The translations under genes and the position numbers were made by a program. 64,000 nt of DNA from Anaerostipes caccae L1-92 (GTDB taxonomy: Bacteria > Bacillota > Clostridia > Lachnospirales > Lachnospiraceae): contig NZ_AP023027.1 in the NCBI RefSeq assembly GCF_014467075.1, forward strand, positions 891,001-955,000, read 5' to 3'. Of this stretch, positions 26,149 through 35,167 are shown piece by piece. The notes under the pieces were generated by a model that was not told the origin of the DNA, did no database searches, and saw only the letters and a program-made list of their open reading frames with translations. Numbering within the stretch: position 1 is the first letter of the stretch; the number at the start of each line of letters is the position of its first letter.

Positions 26149-26597
26149 TTGGAGGTGAAATTATATCACGGAAGCAACATTGCAGTAAAAGAGCCCAGGC
26201 TATTGCCAAATGTCAGGGCACTTGATTTTGGTGCCGGTTTCTATGTAACATCAAGTTTTGATCAGGCAAGAAAGTGGGCTAATCTGACAGCAAGAAGAAG
26301 AGGCACAGGGAAGCCCGTAATATCGGTATATGAAATTACAAAAGGTAAAATGAAGAATGGCTGCGATATGTAAGTGCACATAGAAAGAATTGGCAGACAG
26401 ATGATAAATATGATATAGTTATCGGTCCAGTTGCAAATGATAACACTATCCCTGTTATTAACTTATATCTTAAAGGAAGCTATAGTGAAGAAGAGGCTGT
26501 CAAAAGACTGCTTCCACAGAATCTAAAAGACCAATATGCATTTAAAAGTGAAGAAGCAATTAAGATCCTGAATTTATGCGAGGTGATTGAGCTATGA
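26149..26597 (+). pseudogene. Decayed DUF3990 (ADP-ribosyltransferase-like) protein
   Basis: The first frame (26149-26373) encodes LYHGSNIAVKEPRLL, DFGAGFYVTSS and QARKWA, the DUF3990 N-terminus. It stops at a TAA. The second frame (26349-26597) encodes NEEWLRYVSAHRKNW, DKYDIVIGPVANDNTI and the DUF3990 C-terminus ending LNLCEVIEL. About 20-30 family residues are missing at the junction, so an out-of-frame internal deletion broke the gene. The start is also damaged: GGAGG is present but no good start codon follows; only a TTG overlapping it fits. DUF3990 belongs to the ART-like fold by family knowledge, and is often found with DUF3791 partners, as here. The remaining 3' end overlaps the next gene (ATGA). 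Confidence 0.85.
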
Positions 26598-26839
26598 AAA
26601 ATACGTCTGTTGAAATTTTGGATTATTATGATGAGGAAGTAATTAAGATGATAACAGAAAAGTATGGATTTGAACAAATGCAGGCTCTTCGTATATTTTT
26701 AAATTCCGAAACATACAAATTGTTATCAGATGCAGAGCTTGAAATGTGGGAATTTGGTCCAGCAGCAATATTTGATATGTGGGAAAATGAAAAAGATTAC
26801 AGGGAACCCAAGAAATTCTCTATATTTGAGGAGGGATGA
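26594..26839 (+). CDS. Small hypothetical protein of the DUF3990/DUF3791 module
   Basis: 81-aa acidic soluble protein. The start overlaps the stop of the decayed DUF3990 gene, and the stop overlaps the following DUF3791 gene, an operon layout typical of toxin-antitoxin-like cassettes. No catalytic motif seen; it is mostly helical by composition with YGFEQMQALRIFLNSETYKL in the middle. It may be a partner or antitoxin of the lost enzyme (inference). Frame and overlaps make it a real gene. Confidence 0.75.
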   Translation: MKNTSVEILDYYDEEVIKMITEKYGFEQMQALRIFLNSETYKLLSDAELEMWEFGPAAIFDMWENEKDYREPKKFSIFEEG

Positions 26840-27054
26840 GTGTGTCTAAGGAAATGAAATTTTTTATATACCTTATTGAGAGATATGCACAAAAAAAGGG
26901 AATACCCACACCGGTGATCTTGGAACAATGGGATAAATTAGATTTGACCATGTTTATTTTTGATATGTATGAGCTGTATCATTCAGAAGCAATTGAAAAT
27001 GCTTTTGATGATATTGACCGATTGGTCTTGACAAGAACCTGTGATAGGTTATAA
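26836..27054 (+). CDS. DUF3791 family protein
   Basis: 72-aa helical protein with the DUF3791 pattern: MKFFIYLIERYAQKKG, then FDMYELYHSEA. Function unknown for the family; it is usually paired with DUF3990. ATGA overlap with the upstream gene. It looks intact while the presumed effector upstream is broken, as when an immunity or antitoxin partner outlives its toxin. A GTG at 26842 is an alternative start. Confidence 0.8.
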   Translation: MSVSKEMKFFIYLIERYAQKKGIPTPVILEQWDKLDLTMFIFDMYELYHSEAIENAFDDIDRLVLTRTCDRL

Positions 27055-27076
27055 TAAACTGTATAAAAATTGAATA

Positions 27077-27187
27077 GGATCTTCAGGGCAGGGTGAAATT
27101 CCCTACCGGTGGTACAGCCCACGAGCCGCAAGGCATGATTCGGTGAAACTCCGAAGCCGACAGTACAGTCTGGATGAAAGAAGATAG
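27077..27187 (+). ncRNA. FMN riboswitch (RFN element)
   Basis: Conserved FMN aptamer: ATCTTCAGGGCAGGGTGAAA (27079 on), CCCTACCGGTGGTACAGCCC, CACGAG, GATTCGGTGAAACTCCGAAG, CCGACAGTACAGTCTGGATG and closing GAAAGAAGAT that pairs with the opening ATCTTC. It controls ribDEBAH, 466 bases downstream. The long space is filled by repeat copies; the expression platform is probably one of the hairpins at 27255-27390. Confidence 0.97.
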
Positions 27188-27270
27188 TGATAAAAGAACT
27201 CTGGGATTTACGCACAGCGTAGGTCAGATGCATTTGGTGTATTTGGCGTGCTGTTATAAGTCCTGGTTTT

Positions 27271-27322
27271 TTATTTTATAAGAAAGTTCTACGACCTTCC
27301 TTGTGAAATAAACACGTTCCGC
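27271..27322 (+). repeat. Dispersed hairpin repeat, short copy 1
   Basis: Starts right after a T run. Arms TTATTTTATAAG and CTTGTGAAATAA pair with two T-G wobbles. Keeps the core AAGTTCTACGACCTTCC and a variant of the ACGCTCCGC tail. Confidence 0.75.
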
Positions 27323-27362
27323 TTATTTATGAGTGAACTTTAGCTTGTTAAAGCCCTGAAGT

Positions 27363-27392
27363 CCTGTGTTGCAGGATTTTGGGGATTTTTTT
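27363..27392 (+). terminator. Possible attenuator hairpin in rib leader
   Basis: TCCTG...CAGGA, with outer CCC (27353 region) and GGGG, followed by a seven-T run that merges into the next repeat copy. It could be the terminator of the FMN riboswitch. Confidence 0.45.
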
Positions 27393-27520
27393 ATTTCACA
27401 GGAAAGTTCTGCGACCTTCCCTGTGAAATAAAAAACGCTCCGCGGGCTGTACACAGATGCGTAAGGAAATTATTTGACTGCGTCAAATCGCATCTGGTAC
27501 GCAAAGCTGTCAAGCCCCTC
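27391..27520 (+). repeat. Dispersed hairpin repeat, full copy
   Basis: 130-base copy. Hairpin 1: TTATTTCACAGG with CCTGTGAAATAA. Tail AAAAACGCTCCGCGGG. Hairpin 2: CAGATGCG with CGCATCTG enclosing TTTGAC/GTCAAA. It is near-identical to 63003-63132, 35.6 kb away, and its first 67 bases recur at 27563-27629. A GTGG-CTTG-CCAC hairpin at about 27546-27558 may be the true 3' end. Confidence 0.85.
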
Positions 27521-27562
27521 AAAGATTGAGGAGTTGGGAGTTGAAGTGGCTTGCCCACTTTG

Positions 27563-27629
27563 TTATTTCACAGGAAAGTTCTGCGACCTTCCCTGTGAAA
27601 TAAAAAACGCTCCGCGGGTTGTACACAGA
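27563..27629 (+). repeat. Dispersed hairpin repeat, 67-base copy
   Basis: Identical to 27391-27457 except one base (C to T at position 57). It ends just before the ribD ribosome site. Confidence 0.85.
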
Positions 27630-27652
27630 AGTTTGAAAGGAGGTTTGTGCGG

Positions 27653-28732
27653 TTGCAGGAACAATATATGAGAAGGGCGATTGAACTGGCCCAAAAAGGA
27701 ACAGGACATACGAATCCCAACCCATTGGTGGGGGCTGTCATCGTAAAGGACGGACAGGTGATCGGAGAGGGATTCCACGAGGCATACGGAGGTCTGCATG
27801 CGGAGAGGAATGCACTTAAAAGCTGTACCGAAGACCCAAAAGGCGCAGAACTATATGTGACTTTAGAGCCATGCTGCCATTACGGAAAGACGCCGCCCTG
27901 TACGGAAGCAGTTATAAAAAGCGGAATCCGAAAAGTTTATGTTGGGAATGTTGATCCGAATCCAAAAGTGGCAGGGATGGGGATCAAAATTTTAAGGGAA
28001 CATGGTATCAAAGTGGAAACAGGTATTCTCGACGAGGAATGCAGAGAGTTAAACGACATCTTTTTTTATTATATTACCCACGATACGCCTTATGTGGCGC
28101 TGAAATATGCTATGACACTGGATGGGAAAATTGCGGTGAAGACAGGGGAGTCCAAATGGATCACCGGCGGAGAGGCGAGGGAACATGTTCAGTTTCTCAG
28201 GCATCGGTATGCGGCGATCCTGACAGGGATTCATACGGTTATAGGCGATGATCCGATGCTCAATGCCCGCATAGAAGGAGGGAATAATCCGGTGCGTGTA
28301 ATCTGCGACAGCAGATTAAGGATTCCGATAAGTTCAAAAATTGTCCAGAGTGCTAAAGTTATCCCGACCATCATTGCGGCATGTGAAAGAAACGAGAAGG
28401 CGCAGAGACTTGAGGCTTTGGGGTGCCGGGTACTGATCTGCCCCGGGAAGGATGGAAAGACAGATCTTCTGGAACTTATGCGGATTCTCAGAAAAGAAAA
28501 AATCGACAGTGTCCTCGTGGAAGGCGGAGCAGATATCAACGATTCGGTTATTCAGGCCGGAGCGGTAAACAAAGTGTATGCCTTTATCGCACCGAAAATT
28601 TTCGGCGGAAGACAGGCCAGATCTCCGGTGGAAGGAGAAGGGGTCGATAAGATAAGCGATGCGCTGCTTCTCAATGGGCCTGAGATTACCAGGTTCGGCG
28701 AAGACCTGCTGCTGGAATATAAAGTGAGGTGA
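27653..28732 (+). CDS. ribD: Bifunctional diaminohydroxyphosphoribosylaminopyrimidine deaminase / reductase
   Basis: 359-aa enzyme for two riboflavin steps. N-terminal zinc deaminase (about 1-145): GLHAERNAL and TLEPCCHYGKTPPCTEA give the His/Glu and two Cys. C-terminal reductase (about 150-359): GESKWITGG, TGIHTVIGDDP and VEGGADINDS. TTG at 27653 has AAAGGAGG nine bases upstream and aligns best with other RibD starts (QEQYMRRAIEL); GTG at 27647 is an alternative only three bases from the ribosome site. First gene of the FMN-riboswitch operon. Confidence 0.95.
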   Translation: MQEQYMRRAIELAQKGTGHTNPNPLVGAVIVKDGQVIGEGFHEAYGGLHAERNALKSCTEDPKGAELYVTLEPCCHYGKTPPCTEAVIKSGIRKVYVGNVDPNPKVAGMGIKILREHGIKVETGILDEECRELNDIFFYYITHDTPYVALKYAMTLDGKIAVKTGESKWITGGEAREHVQFLRHRYAAILTGIHTVIGDDPMLNARIEGGNNPVRVICDSRLRIPISSKIVQSAKVIPTIIAACERNEKAQRLEALGCRVLICPGKDGKTDLLELMRILRKEKIDSVLVEGGADINDSVIQAGAVNKVYAFIAPKIFGGRQARSPVEGEGVDKISDALLLNGPEITRFGEDLLLEYKVR

Positions 28733-28736
28733 GAAA

Positions 28737-29381
28737 GTGTTTACAGGAATTATTGAAGAATTGGGGACGGTCCTTTCGGTTAAAAGAGGAGGACAGTCTT
28801 CGGCTGTCAGGATAGGGGCATCCAGGGTCCTCGAAGATATACATACAGGAGACAGCATTGCAGTCAACGGGGTATGCCTGACGGCAGTTACCTTTGATGG
28901 ACAGGGATTTCTTGCGGATGTGATGAACGAGACATTTGAGAAAAGCAGCCTGGAAAATTTAAAGCCGGGAGATCCGGTAAATTTAGAACGGGCCATGAGG
29001 GCAGGCGGCCGGTTTGGCGGACATATCGTTGCCGGACATGTAGATGGTACGGGAACGGTCACTTCGGTGAAGCAGGATGCCAATGCGGTATGGTTTACAG
29101 TGAAGGCACCGCCGGGAATCATGCGGTACTGTATTAAAAAAGGTTCTATAGCCGTGGACGGCATCAGTCTTACCATTGCGGATACCGGGGATCAATGGTT
29201 TCAGGTTTCGGTCATCCCCCACACCTTAAAGGAAACGGTGCTGGGATATAAAAAGCCCGGAGATCCGGTGAATCTGGAAAACGATATGATCGGAAAATAT
29301 GTAGAAAAACTGATGCAGCCCGAACATGGAGAAAAGACCAGTGCCATAACCGAGGAAATGTTAATAAGAGCAGGATTTTAG
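28737..29381 (+). CDS. ribE: Riboflavin synthase alpha chain
   Basis: 214-aa enzyme dismutating two 6,7-dimethyl-8-ribityllumazine to riboflavin. Two internally repeated lumazine-binding barrels: FTGIIEELG / IAVNGVCLT / [13 protein letters not shown] in the first, [10 protein letters not shown] / [13 protein letters not shown] in the second. GTG start, 4 bases after ribD. Length normal. Second gene of the rib operon. Confidence 0.96.
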   Translation: MFTGIIEELGTVLSVKRGGQSSAVRIGASRVLEDIHTGDSIAVNGVCLTAVTFDGQGFLADVMNETFEKSSLENLKPGDPVNLERAMRAGGRFGGHIVAGHVDGTGTVTSVKQDANAVWFTVKAPPGIMRYCIKKGSIAVDGISLTIADTGDQWFQVSVIPHTLKETVLGYKKPGDPVNLENDMIGKYVEKLMQPEHGEKTSAITEEMLIRAGF

Positions 29382-29392
29382 GAGGAAAGAAT

Positions 29393-30589
29393 ATGAAGTT
29401 CAGCACGATTGAAGAAGCGTTGGAAGACCTGAGACAGGGAAAGATCATCATTGTCACGGACGATGAGGACAGGGAAAATGAGGGGGATTTCATCTGTGCC
29501 TCAGAATTTGCAGATACGGAGAACATTAATTTCATGGCGGTCCATGGAAAGGGTTTGATCTGTATGCCTATGAGCGCAGCTATGGGAGAAAAACTCGGAT
29601 TGTCTCCGATGGTAACCAAGAATACGGATAACCATGAGACTGCATTTACAGAAAGTATTGATCATGTGGAAACCACCACGGGAATTTCTGCAGTGGAACG
29701 CTCTGTCACAGCATTGAAGTGTATGGAGGACAGCATCAGGCCGGAGGATTTAAGGCGCCCCGGGCACATGTTTCCGCTGATCGCAAAGCCGGGCGGTGTC
29801 ATGGAGCGGAACGGACACACAGAGGCGACGGTGGACCTTGTGAAGCTTGCAGGTTTAAAAGAAAGCGGGCTGTGCTGTGAGATCATGAGGGAAGACGGCA
29901 CTATGATGCGTACCACAGAGCTCATGGGACTGGCAGAGAAGTTTGGCCTTAAGATGATCACTATAAAGGCACTGCAGGATTACCGGAAGAAACATGAAGT
30001 GTTCGTGAGCAGGGAGGCGGAGACACCGATGCCCACTAAGTATGGGGAATTCCGGGCTTACGGTTATGTAAATAAACTAAACGGTGAACATCATGTCGCT
30101 TTAGTAAAAGGAAAAGTAGATGACGGGGAGCCGGTGCTGTGCCGTGTACACTCCGAGTGTCTGACAGGAGACACCTTTGGTTCATTAAGATGCGACTGCG
30201 GTGATCAGCTGACCACCGCCATGAGGCAGATCGAAGCGGAGGGCAGGGGGATTTTACTCTACCTGAGACAGGAAGGGCGGGGCATTGGCCTGATCAACAA
30301 ATTGAAAGCATATGCCCTGCAGGATGAGGGAATGGACACGGTAGAGGCAAATCTGGCCCTAGGATTTGAAGAAGACCAACGGGAATATTACATAGGTGCA
30401 CAGATTCTGAGAGACCTGGGTGCGTCTGAACTGAGACTTTTGACAAATAATCCGACGAAAATCGAAGGTCTGGGTGATTTTGGCCTGGAGATCGTGGAGA
30501 GGGTGCCGATCCAGATCAAACTCACAGATTATGATGGATTCTATATGAAGACCAAACAGGAAAAAATGGGGCACTATTTAACATATTAA
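29393..30589 (+). CDS. ribBA: Bifunctional DHBP synthase / GTP cyclohydrolase II
   Basis: 398-aa fusion. RibB (about 1-200) makes 3,4-dihydroxy-2-butanone-4-phosphate: [11 protein letters not shown] and HGLIC-type region [18 protein letters not shown]. RibA (about 205-398) opens GTP: zinc Cys in [18 protein letters not shown], and RQEGRGIGL. Both halves keep their key residues. GGAGG ribosome site; 11 bases after ribE. Confidence 0.97.
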   Translation: MKFSTIEEALEDLRQGKIIIVTDDEDRENEGDFICASEFADTENINFMAVHGKGLICMPMSAAMGEKLGLSPMVTKNTDNHETAFTESIDHVETTTGISAVERSVTALKCMEDSIRPEDLRRPGHMFPLIAKPGGVMERNGHTEATVDLVKLAGLKESGLCCEIMREDGTMMRTTELMGLAEKFGLKMITIKALQDYRKKHEVFVSREAETPMPTKYGEFRAYGYVNKLNGEHHVALVKGKVDDGEPVLCRVHSECLTGDTFGSLRCDCGDQLTTAMRQIEAEGRGILLYLRQEGRGIGLINKLKAYALQDEGMDTVEANLALGFEEDQREYYIGAQILRDLGASELRLLTNNPTKIEGLGDFGLEIVERVPIQIKLTDYDGFYMKTKQEKMGHYLTY

Positions 30590-30621
30590 GCTGAAAAATA
30601 TGAAGAAGAAGGAGATATAAG

Positions 30622-31086
30622 ATGAAGGTATTAGAAGGAAAATTAGTCGCAAAAGGGATGAAAGTCGGCATTGTCGCCGCCAGATTCAATGAGTTTATCG
30701 TATCCAAGCTGCTTTCAGGAGCGCTGGACGGCCTGCGCCGCCATGACGTGAAGGAAGACGATATTTCTGTAGCCTGGGTTCCAGGAGCATTTGAGATTCC
30801 GATTGCCGCACAGAAGATGGCGGGCTCAGGGAAATATGATGCTGTCATCTGTCTGGGGACCGTGATCCGGGGCTCTACCAGCCACTATGACTATGTGTGC
30901 AATGAGGTATCCAAGGGGATTGCTCACGTGTCTATGGAAAGTCAGATTCCTGTGCTGTTCGGTGTACTGACCACGGAAAATATCGAGCAGGCCATCGAGC
31001 GCGCCGGTACGAAAGCCGGAAACAAGGGTTATGACTGTGCGCTGTCAGCGATTGAAATGGTAAATTTATTGAAAGAGATTGGTTAA
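30622..31086 (+). CDS. ribH: 6,7-dimethyl-8-ribityllumazine synthase
   Basis: 154-aa lumazine synthase forming 60-mer or pentamer shells. Motifs: [44 protein letters not shown] with the catalytic His in TSHYDYV, and GVLTTEN. Last gene of the rib operon, followed by a strong terminator. Confidence 0.97.
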   Translation: MKVLEGKLVAKGMKVGIVAARFNEFIVSKLLSGALDGLRRHDVKEDDISVAWVPGAFEIPIAAQKMAGSGKYDAVICLGTVIRGSTSHYDYVCNEVSKGIAHVSMESQIPVLFGVLTTENIEQAIERAGTKAGNKGYDCALSAIEMVNLLKEIG

Positions 31087-31095
31087 ACTGGACGG

Positions 31096-31142
31096 AGCCG
31101 CTTATTTCCTGTAAAATAGAACAGAAAATAAGCGGCTTTTCT
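31096..31142 (+). terminator. Terminator of rib operon
   Basis: 17-base arms 31096-31112 and 31121-31137 with one mismatch, then TTTT. Confidence 0.92.
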
Positions 31143-31203
31143 AAGCATTAAAAAAAGTTCTGCCCGCGTTATGCACACAAATACATAAGGGAGGTATCTT
31201 ACT

Positions 31204-31932
31204 ATGGATCAGATTCAACAACTTCAGAGAATGATTGACGAAAGCAGCAGGATCGTCTTTTTCGGCGGTGCGGGAGTTTCCACAGAGAGCAGTATTCCGG
31301 ACTTTCGGAGTACGGATGGACTCTACCATCAGACGTATCAATATCCTCCTGAGGTGATTGTCAGCCATACGTTTTTTGTTCAGAAGACAGAAGAATTTTA
31401 TGATTTTTATAAGAAGAAAATGATATTTCCGGATGCCCAACCGAATCCTGCCCATTTAAAGCTCGCAGAGCTTGAGAAGGCCGGAAAGCTCACAGCAGTT
31501 GTCACTCAGAACATCGACGGTCTGCACCAGAAGGCCGGAAGTCAGAAGGTATTTGAGCTGCACGGAAGTGTTCACAGAAATTACTGTCAGAAATGCCATA
31601 AATTTTTTGATGTAAACTACGTAGCCGGAGCAGAGGGAGTACCGCGCTGCGACGAATGCGGGGGACTGGTGAAACCGGATGTTGTACTATATGAAGAGGG
31701 ACTGGATGCATCCGTGATGAGGGGAGCCGTCGATGCGATTTCTGAGGCGGATATGCTGATCATCGGGGGGACTTCTCTCGTAGTGTATCCGGCAGCAGGC
31801 ATGATTGACTATTTTCATGGGAAACATCTTGTGCTGATTAATAAAGATGCCACATCCAGAGACCGGCAGGCAGAGCTCTGCATTACAGATCCGATCGGTG
31901 AGGTCCTTGGACAGATCAGGGTGAATCCATGA
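31204..31932 (+). CDS. cobB: Sir2 family NAD-dependent protein deacetylase
   Basis: 242-aa sirtuin removing acyl groups from lysines with NAD. Motifs: GAGVSTESSIPDFRS, TQNIDGLHQKAGS, catalytic His in ELHGSVH, and zinc Cys pairs CQKC and CDEC. GTSL and INKD close the NAD site. Length normal. ATG after GGGAGG. Its stop overlaps the next gene's ATG (4 bases), which couples it to the NusG-II/Gx/ApbE genes. Confidence 0.94.
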   Translation: MDQIQQLQRMIDESSRIVFFGGAGVSTESSIPDFRSTDGLYHQTYQYPPEVIVSHTFFVQKTEEFYDFYKKKMIFPDAQPNPAHLKLAELEKAGKLTAVVTQNIDGLHQKAGSQKVFELHGSVHRNYCQKCHKFFDVNYVAGAEGVPRCDECGGLVKPDVVLYEEGLDASVMRGAVDAISEADMLIIGGTSLVVYPAAGMIDYFHGKHLVLINKDATSRDRQAELCITDPIGEVLGQIRVNP

Positions 31933-32294
31933 AAAAGAGAGATCTTGTGTTGATCGGAGCAGTCCTTCTTGTAGCAGCGGCAGGATTTTTATTTCTGTCT
32001 CTTGTGAAAAAAGACGGGGAAAGGGCAGTGGTGACGGTAGATGGAAAAGAAGTCTGGAGCCACAGCCTTTCTGAGGATGCGGTCTATACGGTAAAGAGCC
32101 CGAACGGGTCCAATGTAGTCCGAATCCAAGATCAGAAAGCAGCAGTCACAGAGGCCGACTGCCCTGATCAGATATGCAGAAAGCATAAAGCTATCGATAA
32201 AACCGGGGAAACCATTGTCTGCCTGCCGCATAAAGTCGTGGTGGAAATTAAAGACGGAACCAGGGAGAAAGAATATGACGGAATCACAAATTAA
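31929..32294 (+). CDS. NusG domain II-containing membrane-anchored protein
   Basis: 121-aa protein with one N-terminal helix (about 7-25) and an extracellular NusG-domain-II-like beta barrel. Contains VTVDGKEVW, IQDQKAAVTEADCPDQIC and CLPHKVVVEI; the two Cys of CPDQIC and one in CLPH are conserved in this family. In Firmicutes it commonly stands next to a Gx transporter and ApbE, as here. Molecular function unknown; an extracytosolic redox role is inferred from neighbours. Confidence 0.85.
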   Translation: MKKRDLVLIGAVLLVAAAGFLFLSLVKKDGERAVVTVDGKEVWSHSLSEDAVYTVKSPNGSNVVRIQDQKAAVTEADCPDQICRKHKAIDKTGETIVCLPHKVVVEIKDGTREKEYDGITN

Positions 32295-32306
32295 GGAGAA
32301 AAACCA

Positions 32307-32801
32307 ATGACCAGACGAACTGCTGTGGATGGCATGTTTCTGACGCTGGCCATCGTTGTTTCTTATATAGAGGTACTCCTTCCGATTCCGGTAGGGATTC
32401 CGGGAGTGAAGATCGGCCTTGCCAATGGAGTCATCATGGTTCTTCTCTTTTTTACCGGTTGGAAGAGGGCGCTGTTTATCTCCGTTTTGAGAATTCTTCT
32501 GGCAGGAATACTTTTTGGGAATCCAATGACGATTGTTTACAGTCTGGCGGGCGGAATTTTGAGTATTTTTTTCATGGCGATTTTGAAAAAAGCAGGGGGA
32601 TTTTCGGCAGTGGGACTCAGTGTTGCCGGGGGAGTGGCACACAACCTGGGACAGCTCAGTGTTGCCGTGTGTCTGATGGAAAATGCAAGAATTTATTATT
32701 ATGCGCCGGTGCTGCTTATCACCGGAACCATTGCCGGCACTGCCATCGGAGTGCTGGCGGCAGGGCTGATAAAAAAGATCCCGGCAAACCTATTTCAGTA
32801 A
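32307..32801 (+). CDS. Gx transporter family protein
   Basis: 164-aa membrane protein, about five helices, formerly annotated as heptaprenyl diphosphate synthase component I. Features: PIPVGIPGVKIGLANGVIM, GNPMTIVYSLAGG and VGGVAHNLGQL-type stretch (AGGVAHNLGQL). Resembles ECF S-component-like proteins. Partner of the NusG-II and ApbE genes; cargo unknown. GGAG ribosome site, ATG start. Confidence 0.87.
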   Translation: MTRRTAVDGMFLTLAIVVSYIEVLLPIPVGIPGVKIGLANGVIMVLLFFTGWKRALFISVLRILLAGILFGNPMTIVYSLAGGILSIFFMAILKKAGGFSAVGLSVAGGVAHNLGQLSVAVCLMENARIYYYAPVLLITGTIAGTAIGVLAAGLIKKIPANLFQ

Positions 32802-32828
32802 GGAAAGAATTTGAATTGGAGGAAAGAC

Positions 32829-33893
32829 GTGAAAAAGAAAGTATGTGCGGCCATGGTATTTGTTTTTACAGCGGTCATGGCATCTGGCTGTGTGAAGAAA
32901 GAAGAGATACAGAAATATTCCCACGTAGACTATGCCATGGGGACTGTGACCAATACGACATTATATGGGAGAAGCCCGGATCTTTCTGAGACTGAACAAG
33001 CGATAATGGAGAAGATGAAGAAGCTGGAGACTGAGCAGCTTTCCTGGAGGAAGGACAGTTCCGCTGTGGCAAAGCTCAATCGAGGGAAGCAAAGAGAGGC
33101 GGATGTCCCGGAGCCGCTGTTTACCTGGCTTGAAAAGTCTCTTCAGATTGCAAAAGACAGCAAAGGGGCTGCGGATCCGGCCATCGGCAGCCTCACTCAA
33201 ATGTGGGATTTTGAATCCAAGAATCCAAAGGCACCCAATGCGGATAAGATCGAAGCACTGATTAAAGATGGTATCGTCAGTAGTGCATATGCGCATGTAA
33301 AACTGAATGAACAGCAGAAAACTGTGAGAAAAGAGAGGGAGATCAAAATTGATCTGGGAGCTTTCGGCAAGGGGATCGGAACCGACGAAGCCATGAAATT
33401 CCTCAAAAAAGATGAGAGAATCACCGGAGCCATGGTGGCTCTTGGGGGAAGCATCGCTGTTTATGGGGAAAAGCCCGGCGGGGAGGACTGGAAAGTCGGG
33501 ATACAGAACCCTGACGGAAAGCAGGGGGAGACTATTGGAGGGCTTAGCGTAAAAGGCGGGACCTTTATCTCTACCTCCGGTGATTATGAAAAATATTTTA
33601 TTGATAAAAAGACAGGAAAACGGTATTTTCACATCTTAGATGAGAATACCGGATATCCGGTACAGACAGAGATCACATCCTGTACCATTGTGTGCAGTTC
33701 AGGCATCGTCAGTGACGGACTGTCCACCGCATGTTTTGTGCTGGGGCCGGAAAAAAGCGGTTCACTGTTGAAAAAGTACGGAGCAAAAGCGATTTTTGTG
33801 GATAAACAAAAAAATGTTTATGTCAGTGACGGATTGGATTTTGAACTCACAGACGATGCATATAAAATAGTTAAAAAAGATATTGGCGGATGA
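32829..33893 (+). CDS. apbE: FAD:protein FMN transferase lipoprotein
   Basis: 354-aa lipoprotein flavinyltransferase that attaches FMN to Thr or Ser of secreted redox proteins. Signal peptide with lipobox MASGC, lipid at C21. ApbE motifs: YAMGTVTNTTLYG, DLGAFGKGIGTD, GGSIAVYGEKP, and the metal/FAD region TSCTIVCSSGIVSDGLSTACFVLG (within 33668-33740). GTG 32829 has GGAGG six to eight bases upstream; a TTG 18 bases earlier precedes the ribosome site. Likely works with the riboflavin operon upstream and the two preceding genes. Confidence 0.95.
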   Translation: MKKKVCAAMVFVFTAVMASGCVKKEEIQKYSHVDYAMGTVTNTTLYGRSPDLSETEQAIMEKMKKLETEQLSWRKDSSAVAKLNRGKQREADVPEPLFTWLEKSLQIAKDSKGAADPAIGSLTQMWDFESKNPKAPNADKIEALIKDGIVSSAYAHVKLNEQQKTVRKEREIKIDLGAFGKGIGTDEAMKFLKKDERITGAMVALGGSIAVYGEKPGGEDWKVGIQNPDGKQGETIGGLSVKGGTFISTSGDYEKYFIDKKTGKRYFHILDENTGYPVQTEITSCTIVCSSGIVSDGLSTACFVLGPEKSGSLLKKYGAKAIFVDKQKNVYVSDGLDFELTDDAYKIVKKDIGG

Positions 33894-33921
33894 AAAAATT
33901 TATCTGCCAATATCTTTTTTT
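33873..33921. terminator. Bidirectional terminator apbE / lacI-type gene
   Basis: AAAAAAGATATTGGCGGAT (33873-33891) pairs with ATCTGCCAATATCTTTTTT (33902-33920) apart from one mismatch; A run on one side and T run on the other. It overlaps the last codons of apbE. Confidence 0.9.
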
Positions 33922-33939
33922 GTGATTGAAATAAATTCT

Positions 33940-34965
<1,026 letters not shown>

Positions 34966-34998
34966 TTAGCATCTAATTCCAACTCTTTTCTTATTCCA

Positions 34999-35007
34999 AG
35001 TATACCA
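34999..35007 (-). promoter_or_regulatory. Extended -10 promoter of galR-like gene
   Basis: On the minus strand TGGTATACT, a TGn-extended -10, lies about 50 bases before the ATG. Confidence 0.45.
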
Positions 35008-35041
35008 TATCTGTAAACGAAAATAAAATCTTTTCATTCAA

Positions 35042-35109
35042 ATTTACTAAAATATAATAAATATATTTAGTAAATATTTAAGTAAAATATAGTTGAAATA
35101 TTTACTAAA
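35042..35109. promoter_or_regulatory. Operator region with three TTTACTAAA half-sites
   Basis: ATTTACTAAA (35042-35051) and TTTAGTAAAT (35066-35075) form a perfect inverted repeat; a third TTTACTAAA (35101-35109) lies between the -35 and -10 of the gal operon. Very AT-rich. Probable binding sites of the adjacent LacI-type repressor. Confidence 0.65.
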
Positions 35110-35121
35110 CAGTATTACTAT
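35093..35121 (+). promoter_or_regulatory. Promoter of galactose operon
   Basis: TTGAAA (35093-35098), 17-base spacer, TACTAT (35116-35121). The spacer contains an operator half-site, as expected for repression. Confidence 0.55.
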
Positions 35122-35167
35122 ATAGACACAGGAACGAAACTAAGATATGAAATAGGAGGCTTTATGT

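Noticed and set aside
27474..27671. 65-codon ORF in the rib leader
   Set aside because: Runs through repeat copies; its reading frame is an artefact of the repeat sequence.
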